DNA from: Acanthopleura granulata
Taxonomy: Eukaryota; Mollusca; Polyplacophora; Chitonida; Chitonidae
Length of the DNA stretch: 64,000 bases
Direction of reading: 5' to 3'
Assembly: GCA_016165875.1 (NCBI GenBank)
Contig: JABBOT010000016.1
Coordinates: 3,738,230-3,802,229 of the forward strand
Positions 11,996 to 23,815 of this stretch are shown piece by piece. Positions within the stretch are counted from its first letter, which is position 1. Each line of letters opens with the position of its first letter. Under the pieces are notes generated by a model. That model made no database searches. It saw only the letters and a list, made by a program, of their open reading frames with translations, and had not been told where the DNA came from. A program made the position numbers and the translations under genes.

Positions 11996-13650
11996 CAATG
12001 CATTAACGAGAAGCTATTGTTCGGGGAACGGTTGAGATTTTCAACTTAGTCTTAATCGTGATGAGAATAAAATGAGAGGAGAGAATGTCCCTTCTTCCCA
12101 AGTCTAATTTTACATTTGCCCTCCCTGCTCCTGTCTTGCCTACCTGCATGTGAAGCTGAATTTCAGACATGTGGGAATACACATAAGCTTTCTTGTAACG
12201 CGCATTCTCAGTCACGTAAGTTAACAGAAATTTGTATTTTGAAAATCAACATTAGCTCAAACCCTTCATACCTTAGAATTACAAATTGCAATTACATGGT
12301 TTTTGAAGTGCCGGCTGCAGACTCAGGAACCTACATAACAAAATGAATCAACCATTTTAAACCGTTTGATCAATGAGCTATAAACAAAATAGGAAAAAAG
12401 CCGACCGGTAGGCCATAGATAGCAAACATGCCACGCCCAGAGTTAATCATATTAAGTTATACCATAACATTATGAAATTTTGATACAATAAGGCATCATC
12501 ACTATTTTTAGAGTACATTTTCTGGGGGCAGGAAAGATTCTGCGGGCTGTTTCTTTTAACGTGTCGCCTACATTCAGCTGACGGCAAATGCCCATCACCA
12601 AAATTGTCTCGTTCTTCTAACATCAGTTTTATACGCCTTTATCAGAAAACAGGAAGCTATAGGGAGGCCACGTGTTACCATGTATTCTAGATGTATTACA
12701 TGTTGTATTGGAACTCCCAGTACAACCTGCATTAACTATTAACAACGTTTCGAGTACACACAGACCAGAGGTGACCCAGTGTGCCTGAGTTCGGGCGAAG
12801 CCTTACACTAGCCATACCTGTTCGCAGACGAGTCATAAATGATACCATTATTGAACAGAAACCCACTGGAAGTATTTATCTACGTGGAAGGCACAAGTCT
12901 CTGCGTATAAAGTAGAAGTGTGTTATTTAAAAGTAGAAGAGATATATGCTGAATTAATTGTGTCCATTCGAAAGGGTCTACATTATGGCCATTGTTTTTG
13001 CAAAAATATTCCTCTCGTAAAAACACAACCTTTCATTATTATTCTTTGTTCACGGGTCTTTAAACGCAAACAAGAGTTTGAATTTTATGGTCCTTTTCTC
13101 AATTACAAAACATATTTTGAAGTATTTATACTCGGGATGTTACAATGTTTACAAAAATTTCACCTGCAGGTGAATTTAGAAAAAATAGGTCTTTGCCCCT
13201 GGCAGCATGGTCCATCAAACATATATAGGCTACACCCATATCTACAATACAACTGTTAGGTTGCTTTCATATTTCCAGTGCCAGTGCCTATATAGACGTT
13301 GTATATACACATGTAGACATATAAACGAGATAAACGTGCATTGTAAACACGTGTTTCTTTGTGTTTAGCGTTGATTTCTAAAGGGACCTGTATGATTGAC
13401 CCGAAAAGTCCGTTAGGGTTGAAGGTTAGTGTACAAATGTGCGTTTGAAGGCTAAGACTATTAGAATGTCGGAGAATTAAACGTATCGTGTGTTAATGCC
13501 CATCTTCCCTGAACACACAGCAGGTTTGACCGCCAGTCATAACAGTGACATTACCTGGATTAACTTCAATTTGAATATGTTTTGTTTGCACGCATAATTG
13601 TTGTCTTTCCGTAATACTTGACAGATGCACTTCAAAGGCGTGTTTCCGTA
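11996..13650. other. Non-coding stretch
   Basis: No gene recognised. The 113-codon open frame at 12918-13259 has AT-driven composition and no domain I can name. Confidence 0.5.
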
Positions 13651-13659
13651 TTAATTCGG

Positions 13660-13835
13660 CCTCTTTGCATGAATCCGTCCTAATTTTTAATATTTTATAT
13701 ACTTTCTTAGTTCTTCGGTGGTTTCTGTTAATTGTCGTTTTTGGAAACTGGTCTTGCGATTATTCACCCGGGACACCTATTTTGGTTGGCGGCTGGTATA
13801 CGAATGTCGCTTTGGACACCTAAGTTTTTACATTA
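13660..13835 (-). repeat. Dispersed repeat family C
   Basis: Reverse copy: GAATCCGTCCTAATTTTTAA, TTCTTCGGTGGTTTCTGTTA, GGAAACTGGTCTTGCGATTA and TTGGTTGGCGGCTGGTATAC, matching 34812-34990 in reverse. Confidence 0.8.
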
Positions 13836-14749
13836 TTGAAAGAGGTTTTATGCGGACTTATAAATTCTGTTTCAGTTCATACATAGGAAGCAAATACAGA
13901 AAAGAATGTGCTTCAGCACTGACAGAAGCATCCGTCACCCTTAACCTTTCGTTGATTCATCCATTTCTTTCTCACTATTTTAGTATGCCTTTTTTTCTAT
14001 TTCAATCTATATATCTCTTGGATTCGATCAGTTTCCTGTGGGCTTATTTCCCGGCATGTTTATCCACATGAAAGGATAACACAAAACACGGCATAGAATC
14101 CGTGGAAAGAAATTAATCTCCACAATTATGTTACCTCCTGGATTCCTGTAAAGTAACCAATAAAACAGACTTTCTTTTATCAAAAATATGATCCCGATTT
14201 TCAAGCCTTGTAGCTCTTTTACTTCCTGTCATCGAAATCTCGCCGTTTATTCCCATTTACCTATTCCGTCATTTACAAGGTGTCAGTTGGTAAATTGACA
14301 AGAGACCCAATTTCGCGGCATAATTGCGCATGAGCACCACGCGTCATGCCGTACGTAAGCAAAAGCACATGACCATTCATGCCATTCTTTTAACAATATC
14401 GACTTCGGCGAGAGACCTTTATAGAGCTCAGTTCTATTTTTTGTGTGCATTTGACTAAGTTTTCAACTTTAAACAGTCCCAGAGTCCATGTATAGTCTGA
14501 AATGTCAAACATATACATAAAATGAGCGAAATTGGCTGAATTGAGCGGGACTGCCTACAGTTACAATGTTTTTGGCATGGTCAAGACGGTCTCGTTATCC
14601 ACCAGCGAAGGAATTCCGGCCATGCGCAGTCGAAACAGCTACCTGGCTTATTTTAATCTTTTAATAATTCTTACTTGGATAATAACATATCGAAGGGTAT
14701 TGTATGTGGCAGGTACATATCCCATAACATAAACATAAAATTGTTGATT
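13836..14749. other. Non-coding stretch
   Basis: No gene recognised. The open frame crossing 13718-14071 is partly inside repeat family C, so it is unlikely to be a protein. Confidence 0.5.
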
Positions 14750-14912
14750 TCATCTCTTTTCATGAATCCACCCTAATTTCTCACTTTTTATCCTTAGTTC
14801 TTGGGTGGTTTGTGTTAAGCGTTGTTTTGAAAACTGGTCTTGCGATTTTAAACCCGGAGTGCTCGTTTTTGTTTGACGGCTGATATACAATTGACTGTTG
14901 CAATGGCTAGAT
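14750..14912 (-). repeat. Dispersed repeat family C
   Basis: Reverse copy with TCATGAATCCACCCTAATTT, TTCTTGGGTGGTTTGTGTTA, AAACTGGTCTTGCGATTTTA and TTTGACGGCTGATATAC. It directly precedes a family 1 SINE. Confidence 0.8.
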
Positions 14913-14944
14913 TCAACATACCTTTCAAACACCTTATTCAGTTG

Positions 14945-15205
14945 GGGGCCTCCGTGACTGGTTAGCGCGTTAGTGCAGCGCAATGACCTGGAAGCCTCAC
15001 ACCAATGTGGTCACTGTGAGTTCAAATCCGGCTTATGCTGGCTTCATTTTCGGCCGTACGTGGGAAGGTTTGCCAGCAACCGCTGAATGGCAGTGGGTTT
15101 TCTCCGGCCTCTGTCCTGTTTCCTTCCACCAAAATGCAGGCCTGCGTCGTATAAGTGAAATATTCTTGAGTACGTCGTAAAACATCAATCAAATAAATAA
15201 ATAAC
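14945..15205 (+). repeat. tRNA-derived SINE (family 1), near full length
   Basis: Head GGGGCCTCCGTGACTGGTTA, B-box-like GTGAGTTCAAATCC, core GTACGTGGGAAGGTTTGCCA, end block GAGTACGTCGTAAAACATCA and an AAATAAATAAAT tail. A few small deletions in the head. Confidence 0.9.
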
Positions 15206-17044
15206 CTTATTCATTTGTCTGCATGAACACGATAACTGACAACTATACGCATTATATCAATATAAACAGACAGTGAATTATTATAATAAATATCTTAAAG
15301 TAGTTTAATTTTCACGTTATATATAGTCTTTTCGATCAAACACGAAATCTGAAAAAAAAGCAAATGGTTAATCTTCTGGACTCTCATAGTGATTTCGTAT
15401 CGTTTGCCTGGAACAACCTGTTAATAATTGCTTGACTCTTAGGCCATCAACAATGTATTATTCCATAAAATACATTCGGAACAAGGATTCCTTGTGAGGC
15501 TATAACGGCTTGCTTGATTTATCTGTGTCATTAACTAAAAAAATCTATTTACTGGAATAAATGTAATGAAACTATTTAGGAAATGAAAAGAAATAGATGT
15601 CAAGCTACGAGCAAAAAGTCAGAATGCATACAGATCGATTTATGTTTCTCTTTTATACAGCCGATTAGGTGCATTGTAAGAAGCTATAGGTTAAAAATAT
15701 TTTAACAAGCTCCACGTAAAACAATATTTTGTCAAAGGAAGAAAAACTGAAGATTTGATGTTTTTTGTATGATTAATGTCCGTAATGTCTTGCCTACTTT
15801 TGCATTGAACTATTACAAATGACTGACGAGGAGAAAAAGGTTCTAAAAGTAAAGGCGCGATCAATGCATCTGATTTATTTATGAGATTCTTATTTAATGC
15901 TGAGAATTCAAGGAGTTCTTCCCCCTAGCAATCTCACCGTCGTTAGATTAAATTAAGAAATAGCATGGTAATTGTATCCAAACCACCTAGACACGAACAA
16001 ATCAACCAGACACGCACAGCAGACACGTGTTGTGCACGGTTTGAGGATGAGAGGCCGTACTGAAGAACACAAAAACCAAGTTTTAACCTAGAATTCATCT
16101 TTTCATAATGACTGTTAATAAAATTTTTATCTTCTTTATTGGAAATAATCTCCATCAACGTCTTTAATGGTGGTAGAAAATACGGTCCTGTATACAAAGT
16201 TTGAAAACGCTTGGAAAATGATAAAACACCTCTGAACCCTCGTCTTTTCCATCCATCAATAAGAACTGATTATGTTGAAACATTTTTACACTGATCACCT
16301 TTATCTGAGTTTGCGTTAACAATTCCTATATTAAAGATGAATCACGTTGTGCTTGGCTGCAGTTAATATAAGGTTTGGGCACTATCAATGTATAGTATAT
16401 CTCACTAACGCGTTGTAATTAGTGTTCTGAGTATTATTCACTTCTGGAATTTCCTTTTCCATATCTCACAAAATTCTCCCGTTCCTAAGTTAAACCACTA
16501 ACTTCTTTCAAAATACTTACAAACTTTTCGACGATTAACAAACCATATAAGTGAAAGCAAGTGGTGTTCAGAAATACAAGTCTGGGGGAACAGCGCTTCG
16601 AGAGCTGTCGACCACATACATATCACCAAATTCCTAACGAAGAGTGAGAGCGGGACTCCACCACCTTGCTGTTTAAGGCCACGTCTGAACCAACAACCCA
16701 TGTATTTCTTATCTAGAAGTCAGGCACCTTAAAGGCTCAAAGCTCAAAGCCTCCGCGTTCTGGCAGGATAACAGTGAAAAAGAAATTTGTGGCCGTATTG
16801 GAGTATCAACGTTTGGCCATCTATACGTATAAGATACACCAGTGTGAAGGCAAATTATCAAGGAACACAGCTATGTCAATGTTATGTGAAAAGGATCCGT
16901 GGTTTTGGAGATATTGGCGATGTAGGGGAGGGAGTAACACTGCGACTAAATGGTCGTTAGCCATCCTCCACGAATACGGCAGTTTTCGATCTGATATCTG
17001 TATGCAATACCTGTCAGTATATTAAAAACGCATAGAGACGCAAA
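15206..17044. other. Non-coding stretch
   Basis: AT-rich, with no gene or repeat recognised. Confidence 0.5.
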
Positions 17045-17430
17045 TCGTGTCGAACTAGACACCGTAGTTTGGAGGTAGGTACCGGTATCGAAGGAGGCAA
17101 ACACCTTTAATCAGAGGCAAATTTTCTGCGTGTCTTATTATATCCCTGTTTTGCATGAAAAGTCGATTGACGTTTAGTCCATTTGAGTTTCCATCTGAAT
17201 ATCGATTTTCACGGAGACAGTCTGGAAGATTCAAGGGCGTCCTTAAAGCTTTTAATGGGTTATTCCCGTTGCAGCTCCAAACCGCGATATTGAACCGGAT
17301 CGGGAGATTGTCAGGGTCCTGTCGTTGACAGGCACAGGCTGTGATTATAGCGGTCGCCGGAAAGGTTCTGGTATTGTCGTTCTCAAGGAGACGGCTCTCG
17401 CTGGTGTGGTTGCCCAGTAAAGAGAACCTC
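17045..17430 (+). repeat. Dispersed repeat family E
   Basis: Shares AATATCGATTTTCACGGAGA, CAGGGTCCTGTCGTTGACAG, GGCTGTGATTATAGCGGTC and CTCAAGGAGACGGCT with the copy at 27045-27450 and, in reverse, with 10745 and 32520. A 128-codon minus-strand open frame overlaps it but is most likely incidental. Confidence 0.75.
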
Positions 17431-17818
17431 ACTGAACCCACCTATTTTGGAAAGATGTTTATATTATCGATTCAATAAAAACCTGAACAAGCAGACAGGC
17501 TAGAACCTCGATGTCGTGTATGAAAACTCTGTCAAAGGAAAATGCAGCTTGCTTATCAAGGTGAGTATGAGTGAAAATGTAGCCGTCTGTGATGCATAAC
17601 AGGGTATTTTTTAATGCTTTAATAAAATTGGATGCTATTAAATAAATTCAATTGTTAACTCCCAATGAAAAAGTATCACTTACTCAGTTACAAATATTCT
17701 CCTTGGGATAAAGCCAACGTAGATTTTACTTTCTTTGGTTATTTTTTTTTCTTTCAGTGTACAACCGATCTTATTGTCAAACATCACAGTCCTGTTTCAT
17801 ATCGTTGTTTATCAAGTG
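17431..17818. other. Non-coding stretch
   Basis: AT-rich. Nothing recognised. Confidence 0.5.
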
Positions 17819-17930
17819 TGTTGAAGGAACAGCATTTTTAGTAATTCTAGACCAGCGGCATGTAATAAATTGCAATAAACATTACTGGATTTTTTACACC
17901 TGGTACTGCATTTTTCACACTTATCTCAGC
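17819..17930 (+). repeat. Dispersed repeat family D, 5' portion
   Basis: AGTAATTCTAGACCAGCGG and AATAAATTGCAATAAACATT match 21868-21930 and 57710-57790. Confidence 0.6.
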
Positions 17931-17984
17931 TGAAGTCGTGATGGGAAGGGAGTGTAAGTTGGCGCTATTAAAACATTTTCATGA

Positions 17985-18136
17985 ACAGTTATTTATTTAT
18001 TTTATTGATGTTTTACGACGTACTCAGTATTTCACGACGGCTAGCATTTGTGGTGGGACGAAACCAGGCAGAGCCCGGGGGTTGGGGGGAATCCACGGCC
18101 ATCCGCAGGTTGCTGGCGAACATTTCCGCGGACCAT
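17985..18136 (-). repeat. SINE family 1, 3' half
   Basis: Reverse copy starting with the TTATTTATTT tail complement, then TTTTACGACGTACTCAG, the core with CATCCGCAGGTTGCTGGC, and truncated before the head. It sits between the two pieces of a family D repeat (17819 and 18180), suggesting the SINE inserted into it. Confidence 0.85.
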
Positions 18137-18179
18137 GAACAGTTAGAAATAAAGTTACACAATATAATTGAGGTAAATT

Positions 18180-18265
18180 AATCAGGGGACCTCATTCACA
18201 TTTACGGTTTGTCAAAGATCACACTCTTGTCGCTGCTCTTATAGCTTGCTGAGTTTGATGGTCAG
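18180..18265 (+). repeat. Dispersed repeat family D, 3' portion
   Basis: CATTTACGGTTTGTCAAAGA, ATCACACTCTTGTCGCTGCT matches the end of the family at 32230 and 57915. Confidence 0.5.
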
Positions 18266-18657
18266 TTTCCAGGGTCATATTACAGGAACGATCTGTTTTT
18301 TTACTTAAACACCTGTGGCAGACAGTGTATTATCGAATCGATTTTAAGTGGCCCTGCACTGTCACTACCAGAAGACCCGATTATGCAAACACAAAACATT
18401 CTTGTCAATCTACATGTAGCATGTGTGATAATGGGAGCAACTTAAGGGGAACAGCATTCGAGCAGGCAGTCACTAGCGATGTTAATTGGAACAGCCTAAT
18501 GAATGTTTCAACACATCTAGCTGACCCGTCTTCGCTATTGCAACCATGCGTGTAAATCGGCCAGTTATTGGAACAAGGATGTTACACACAGTAATCAGCA
18601 AGAAAGTTTTTTTTGATTCTGCTGAAAATATAGATTAAGCTCTACTAACTATAATGA

Positions 18658-18740
18658 ACCTAGGAGTCGAAACCGACATTTGTATGCCAGCTGTCAAAGA
18701 AAATGGGCATTACAGGTCAATAATCGCAAAGGGGTAATAA
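18658..18740 (+). repeat. Dispersed repeat family C, partial
   Basis: GTCGAAACCGACATTTGTAT, GCCAGCTGTCAAAGAAAAT and GTCAATAATCGCAAAG: the conserved first part only. Confidence 0.75.
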
Positions 18741-18778
18741 CACGGTCGTCGTTGTTCTACTTTTACTACCTGGTGAGG

Positions 18779-18868
18779 TTTATTTATTTATTTATTTGAT
18801 TAGTGTTTTACGCCGTACTCGATAATATTCCACTTGTACGACGGCGGCCAGCATTCTGATGGGGGAAA
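18779..18868 (-). repeat. SINE family 1, 3' end
   Basis: Reverse copy of the tail and end: TTTATTTATTTATTTGATTA, GTGTTTTACGCCGTACTCGA, ACGACGGCGGCCAGCATT, then truncated. Confidence 0.85.
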
Positions 18869-19574
18869 GGTAGTCTCTTTATGTTCCATGTTTATATAGC
18901 CACGATGTTATAGTTCAACATGTAGAGATATTTTAAACATATGTATGATGAATGCTTAATATTTTTGTTTCCTTTTCCCCCCTAATTTTCATGGGCTTTT
19001 GCTTTTTACCTGCTTATAAATGTGCCTCGTTTTTGTTCTGGTTGAGGATGTTATCATTCTTAGTCGAAATCCTGATTTTATGTTCCCACCACGGTATTGG
19101 ACGCATGACAAATGGAGTGGTTAAATCATAACCATTCATTGATTCATTGAATGCTAGCAGCGATGACAAGCACAGCTCCTTCCCGACTCCAGCACTAATC
19201 CTCCATCATGATATCCCTGTTCTTAAAAGTTTTCATTCCCCCCCCCCAAGTTACCTGCTACTTAGTAATAATTAGACTTAAATGCTGTCCAGGTGGTCTT
19301 GAACTCCAGTCATTCGTTCATTTATTTAACATTAACCACTGAACAAGGGCCCGCCCTCTTTCTAACATAATCCTCTGAAAGTTCCAGGAACTACATTTAA
19401 TGCCATACCCTTCCTGATATTTGTTATTCTAATAGGCGGTGGCCGCACACAAGTTTAAACCCGTATCAGACAAATACTGAGTCACAGCATTAACCTCTAG
19501 CTCCTGCTGTCAGAATCCTGCTATAGGACATCCCGTGGATTGTTTGTCAGGCACGCGATGTTGCATTAATTAAG
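18869..19574. other. Non-coding stretch
   Basis: No gene recognised. A run of C's near 19238 and a TTCAT-rich patch near 19310 are the only simple features. Confidence 0.5.
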
Positions 19575-19770
19575 AAAGAAAATGAACACAGCATTTAGAG
19601 TAATTCTGTACCAGTGGTTAGAGCGTCCGCCTCGGCGTCGGGAGATCTGGATCAAACCCAGTGGGGTCATACCAAAAACTTAAGACACAATGGTATTTGT
19701 TTCAGCCTCGCATGGCCCTCTGCAAAGGGTTGTTAGATCAAAGAATCTGGACTGGTCGACCATGATTTAA
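19575..19770 (+). repeat. SINE family 2 head with family D scrap
   Basis: AGTAATTCTGTACCAGTGG (family D) runs directly into a tRNA-like head, GTGGTTAGAGCGTCCGCCTC, with a degenerate B box. A weak SINE body ends near ACTGGTCGACCATG. Confidence 0.65.
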
Positions 19771-20474
19771 TACTACAACTGGTCGGATTTCATGATCGTT
19801 TCCATATTTCCTCAAAGGCTAGTCCCATACAATATATCTTCTATCCACATTAGCTTGGTCTATACTGAAATAATGCTGAATGCCTCGTTTACAGACACCA
19901 GCCGCACTAATGAAACACTGTCGGACGCCAGAATAAACAGTGTCGATGGGAGTTTGGAGACTAAAGTACGTGTAGTACACAAGCTTTCGCTGGTAGTGTG
20001 TATCAGCTTCGTCAGGTGTAGTGAAATGGAATCAGTTGTCTTCTAGTAAATATGCAAGGCAGAACAATGTGATCAGCTTGTCTGAAAACAGTTCGTTTCC
20101 TGGAATGTCATATTTCTAATACCTCCACCTTTTCTTTGTCGGGTATTATAGGTATTGCACTGTTCTATTCACACATCTGCTGTGATTTGTTTTCAACCAA
20201 GCCAAACGCATTGTTCTGCCATTCTTATGTATTTGTGGACCACTGAGTCCACTTCAGTACACGTGACAAGCTGATACACACAACCAGCGAAAATATATAT
20301 GCTATACCAATTCCCACGTTAATCTCTAAGGTGCTAGCGACACTATTCATTCTTGTTTACTGTTGTAAGATAGACTAATAGGGCTCTTCTCCAATTCAGA
20401 TTGTATGTGTGTATGCTTTGGTTTTACGTGGAACGCAACAATTTTTCAGTCAAATGGCGACGAGTAGTTGGTAG
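19771..20474. other. Non-coding stretch
   Basis: The 84-codon open frame at 19792-20046 has no recognisable domain. Nothing else seen. Confidence 0.45.
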
Positions 20475-20750
20475 AATGTTGTGTCTCCTTGTACCAGGGC
20501 GAGTCCATGCTACTAAAGTGCTGCCGCCACCGGAAAGACACAAGGCGTGACACTCTACCCAATCACATTATACTGACACGGGGCCAACCAGTCTCTTATC
20601 CTTACTCTAACCCCTCAATGCCGACTGCTAAGCGAGGCAGCAACAAATACCAGTTTTAAGTCTCTGGTATGACCCGAGATTGATCCCAGATCTCCCCAAC
20701 TTCAAGGCGGGCTTTCCATCTACCCGGCCACCGAACCGGTGTCAATTCAG
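20475..20750 (-). repeat. SINE family 2, near full length
   Basis: Reverse orientation. The tRNA-like head lies at 20690-20748 (complement of GGTAGATGGAAAGCCCGCC and the B box), followed by the body with CCAATCACATTATACTGACA and the CATCGGCATTGAGGGGTTAG complement. The tail is diverged. Confidence 0.8.
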
Positions 20751-21854
20751 ATTGTCAGACTCTAGTATATTTAACCAAAAATAAACCGGTTCGTGGAGAA
20801 AAAAATTCAGTTTAACGGATTCCTTTCTCTCTGTAAAAATGACCTGTGTTGTTAAAACTTGTTAATTACTTGGGGAAATTACTGTACTTCCGTTCTTGTC
20901 AAACGTGCCTAGTCAACGTGAGCGGCTACTGCTGTTCCAGTTACCTAAAGGAGCTAACGCAAGATCTATATTAGCGCACATCTTTCGCATTGCATGATGT
21001 TTTGAACTCCAATGGACTAGTTGCTCACAAAGACGTGAGCTGCAGAGTGTGTTTTAATTCTCGAAGCCTCTCAGTTGCCAGAGCTCCTTGCAGAAGCTTT
21101 AAAACTGACATACCAAAATAGAACTGCTGTTGAAAGTATTTTCCTGAACCTAGAGCTTATTTTATTTACGCATATAGGAATTTCACGTTAAACAAATGGA
21201 CCTGATCATGCCAATATGTTGGCTCATGTCCAGTAGAAAGCGTTCGTTCAGCACAGCGTTCATTCCATTATTCCAAGAGACATGGCAGCTAGTACATCTC
21301 GCGCAAAACTTGTGTGTTCTAAAAATCGATATTAGAGTGTATGAGGTAAATTTACATGACAAATCTCATCCACGGAAGTCACTCACGAAACGTGAACACA
21401 AACTGGTTTCGTCCCTTTAAAATAAACTATAGCAAACTGAGAACATTTGATATCTATGTTTCCCGTTACAAATAAAATAAATTCGGCTTTATGTCTGTTG
21501 ATGGTCTCGGTTCTGTAATCTTTTATATTTTATTTAAAGTGACTTTACCTTAGTACGTGTGTTTATTTTCAGGATTCGTGTGTAATGTCTCTAATATCTT
21601 TCAGCGGATGCCAGAATACTATAACCACAGCTAGTCAAAAATCTCCTCCATATACACGTATTGCAATCTCAAAGAATTTTTCCTGGGTAACTTCAGTACA
21701 AGTCTTCAGAGAACTTCAGAAGAAAATTGGAAACAAATGCTGCCTTCATCCTCCTTAAATAATAGCGCTCAATAGGGCACATTACAGAATGTGGTTCTGA
21801 TGTTCCATGTTTCCGCACTCTCATTGGCTACAGCTACAGCCGCGTTCGACTTTT
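20751..21854. other. Non-coding stretch
   Basis: AT-rich, with no gene or repeat recognised. Confidence 0.5.
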
Positions 21855-22095
21855 GAACTTGTTAGGTTTTTGAGTAAATCTAGACCAGTGGCGTCCAGTA
21901 TATTGTAGTCAACATCACTGAAATGCGTTACCTAATTCTACTTAAGCTAAGTTGCTACTGGGCGTGAAAGTTGTTACTTCTTTACCACTTATATGTACAG
22001 TCAGAATAAAATCCTAGCTGAGATAAATTGACCAAATAACTTGTGGCCGTTTGCCAACTGCCAGTCCTGGTTTTATGCTCCCTGTGTGGTAGTCT
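21855..22095 (+). repeat. Dispersed repeat family D, longest copy
   Basis: GAGTAAATCTAGACCAGTGG, TTACCTAATTCTACTTAAGC, CAGTCAGAATAAAATCC and TTTGCCAACTGCCAGTCCTG, in the same order as 57700-57990. Confidence 0.7.
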
Positions 22096-23467
22096 CTAAT
22101 ATATAGATATCTGTGGATTTCACTGCGTCATGGACGGATACGTGGATCACCCTGTACTCGTCTTCAGCACAGAGCGCGAATCACCGTCAACTACACGTGG
22201 GTATTGTCTCCACATTTCCCGCCTACAAATCTGGAGCCGAGCTGTGTAAATTGTCTCTGAAACAGTATTTCTACTGGTAGGGACAAAATTATCGAGCAGT
22301 CAATTACAACCTTATGTACGTCGGTGTTTATAACTCTACTCCTATATTTATAACTAGTTTCACTGGAATCAAAAAGAAACTGTTGGAAGATACAGAGTAA
22401 CAGACGACATTCAATTGAAAGCAAGGATCATTACTATCAAGAGTGTGTACTTGTTATTTGTACCTAGTGAAATTAGATAAACTGCAGAAGCATTCTGAAA
22501 CAAATGTTACGACAATCTGGGAATAGATGGAGTATAGCAATGGACAATCAGAACAAAAACAATTGAAAATCAATACAACGGAATATGTATCCTAGTGTAG
22601 TTTACATTTATGCCAGTATTCAATGAAATCAGATTGTCTCTTGGACTAGCAACTGTCAACAGATGCAGGACCGACCTAGACACACCATGGAAAGAGAAAA
22701 TCAGCACATAGGAAGTATGAACCGTGATCTGGTTAACATTTGTATCAGGTATCGTTGAAATTTAACATAAACTGTAACAGTAGTAACATCTTGAAAGAAA
22801 TATTAACACATGCTTCATAGACAGAAAGAGAAAAAGTCGATCATCGAAATTGAAAATTGATACTGAATCCTCTAAATTGAAAATCAGGTAACTTGATGTA
22901 ATCTACACTTAACCAATTTTCCCCTCAAATTTCATACAACTGTACGAGAAGTAGCGTTTGGAAGGTGCTAGATGGCAAATCGTCACACGTAACCGGTGAA
23001 TGGGAAACTCGTAAAATCCCTTCCTGCCTTTAACAAAGGGGTCCAACGCCGCGCGCTCCTTTGTTTTTCCTTGGATTATGTAACACTTCTAGGTGTATGT
23101 GTGTGCACAGAAGCACTTAAGTGGTACGCAAACACGACAGCGTCACGGCTGAAAACGGGCCGTTTGAGTAGCCCGCCCTGGTCTCCGGTAATTTGCTTCA
23201 GCGCTTTCTTGTAACCGTTCATGGAAGTGTGTAAAAAGCAACAACTTAATCCCCCCCCCTCCACCAAAACAACGGTTTAAGATGGATTAGGTAAAATATG
23301 CCGTGGTATTCATTGCAACTCTTGGGCCTTACTGGTCGAGACCTACTCAAAATGCTGAGTTGTCCTATCACTAACACACTATTACATGAAACAATGCAAG
23401 GGGACGAGACCTCGGGAAGTATAATCCCTTGTCAATTACTGTACCTGAGTTAGGATTTCACTATAAC
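22096..23467. other. Non-coding stretch
   Basis: No gene recognised. C-run near 23250. Confidence 0.5.
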
Positions 23468-23815
23468 TGATTGGTTAGAGCGTCCGCCTAGAGGGCGGAA
23501 GATCCAGGTTCAAACCTGGGTCGAGTCATATCAAAGACTTGAAAAAGCGCTTGGCGCTCAGCATTGAGAGGCTAGAGCAAGGAAACAGGACTGGTCGGCC
23601 CGGTGTCAATATAATGTGACTGGGCGGAGTGTCATGCATGGTGTCCTCGGCATGATGTTCCAGTGGCACTTTGGCGGCATGAACTCGCCCTACCACAAGA
23701 GGACACACTATAATTACACACCAGAAGGGCTCCTCGTCGTCATATGACTGAAACACTGTTAAGTACGACGTTAAACCCCAAGCACTCACTCACTCACTCA
23801 CTCATTAAAACTGTT
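23468..23815 (+). repeat. tRNA-derived SINE (family 2), full length
   Basis: tRNA-like head with A box (TTGGTTAGAGCGTCCGCCTA) and a perfect B box (GGTTCAAACC). Body shared with 9692 and 20475. End block ACTGTTAAGTACGACGTTAA and a (CACT)n tail. This is the best-preserved copy. It is not a functional tRNA because no acceptor stem is present. Confidence 0.9.

Noticed and set aside
12918..13259. 113-codon plus-strand frame
   Set aside because: AT-driven composition (Phe, Ile, Lys, Leu), no motif and no splice context. Expected by chance in DNA of this composition.
17055..17441. 128-codon minus-strand frame
   Set aside because: Lies within dispersed repeat family E, whose other copies do not keep the frame.
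23468..23540. tRNA-like sequence with good A and B boxes
   Set aside because: No acceptor stem closes it, and it runs straight into a SINE body and CACT tail, so it is a SINE head rather than a tRNA gene. The same applies at 11833, 19610 and 20690.
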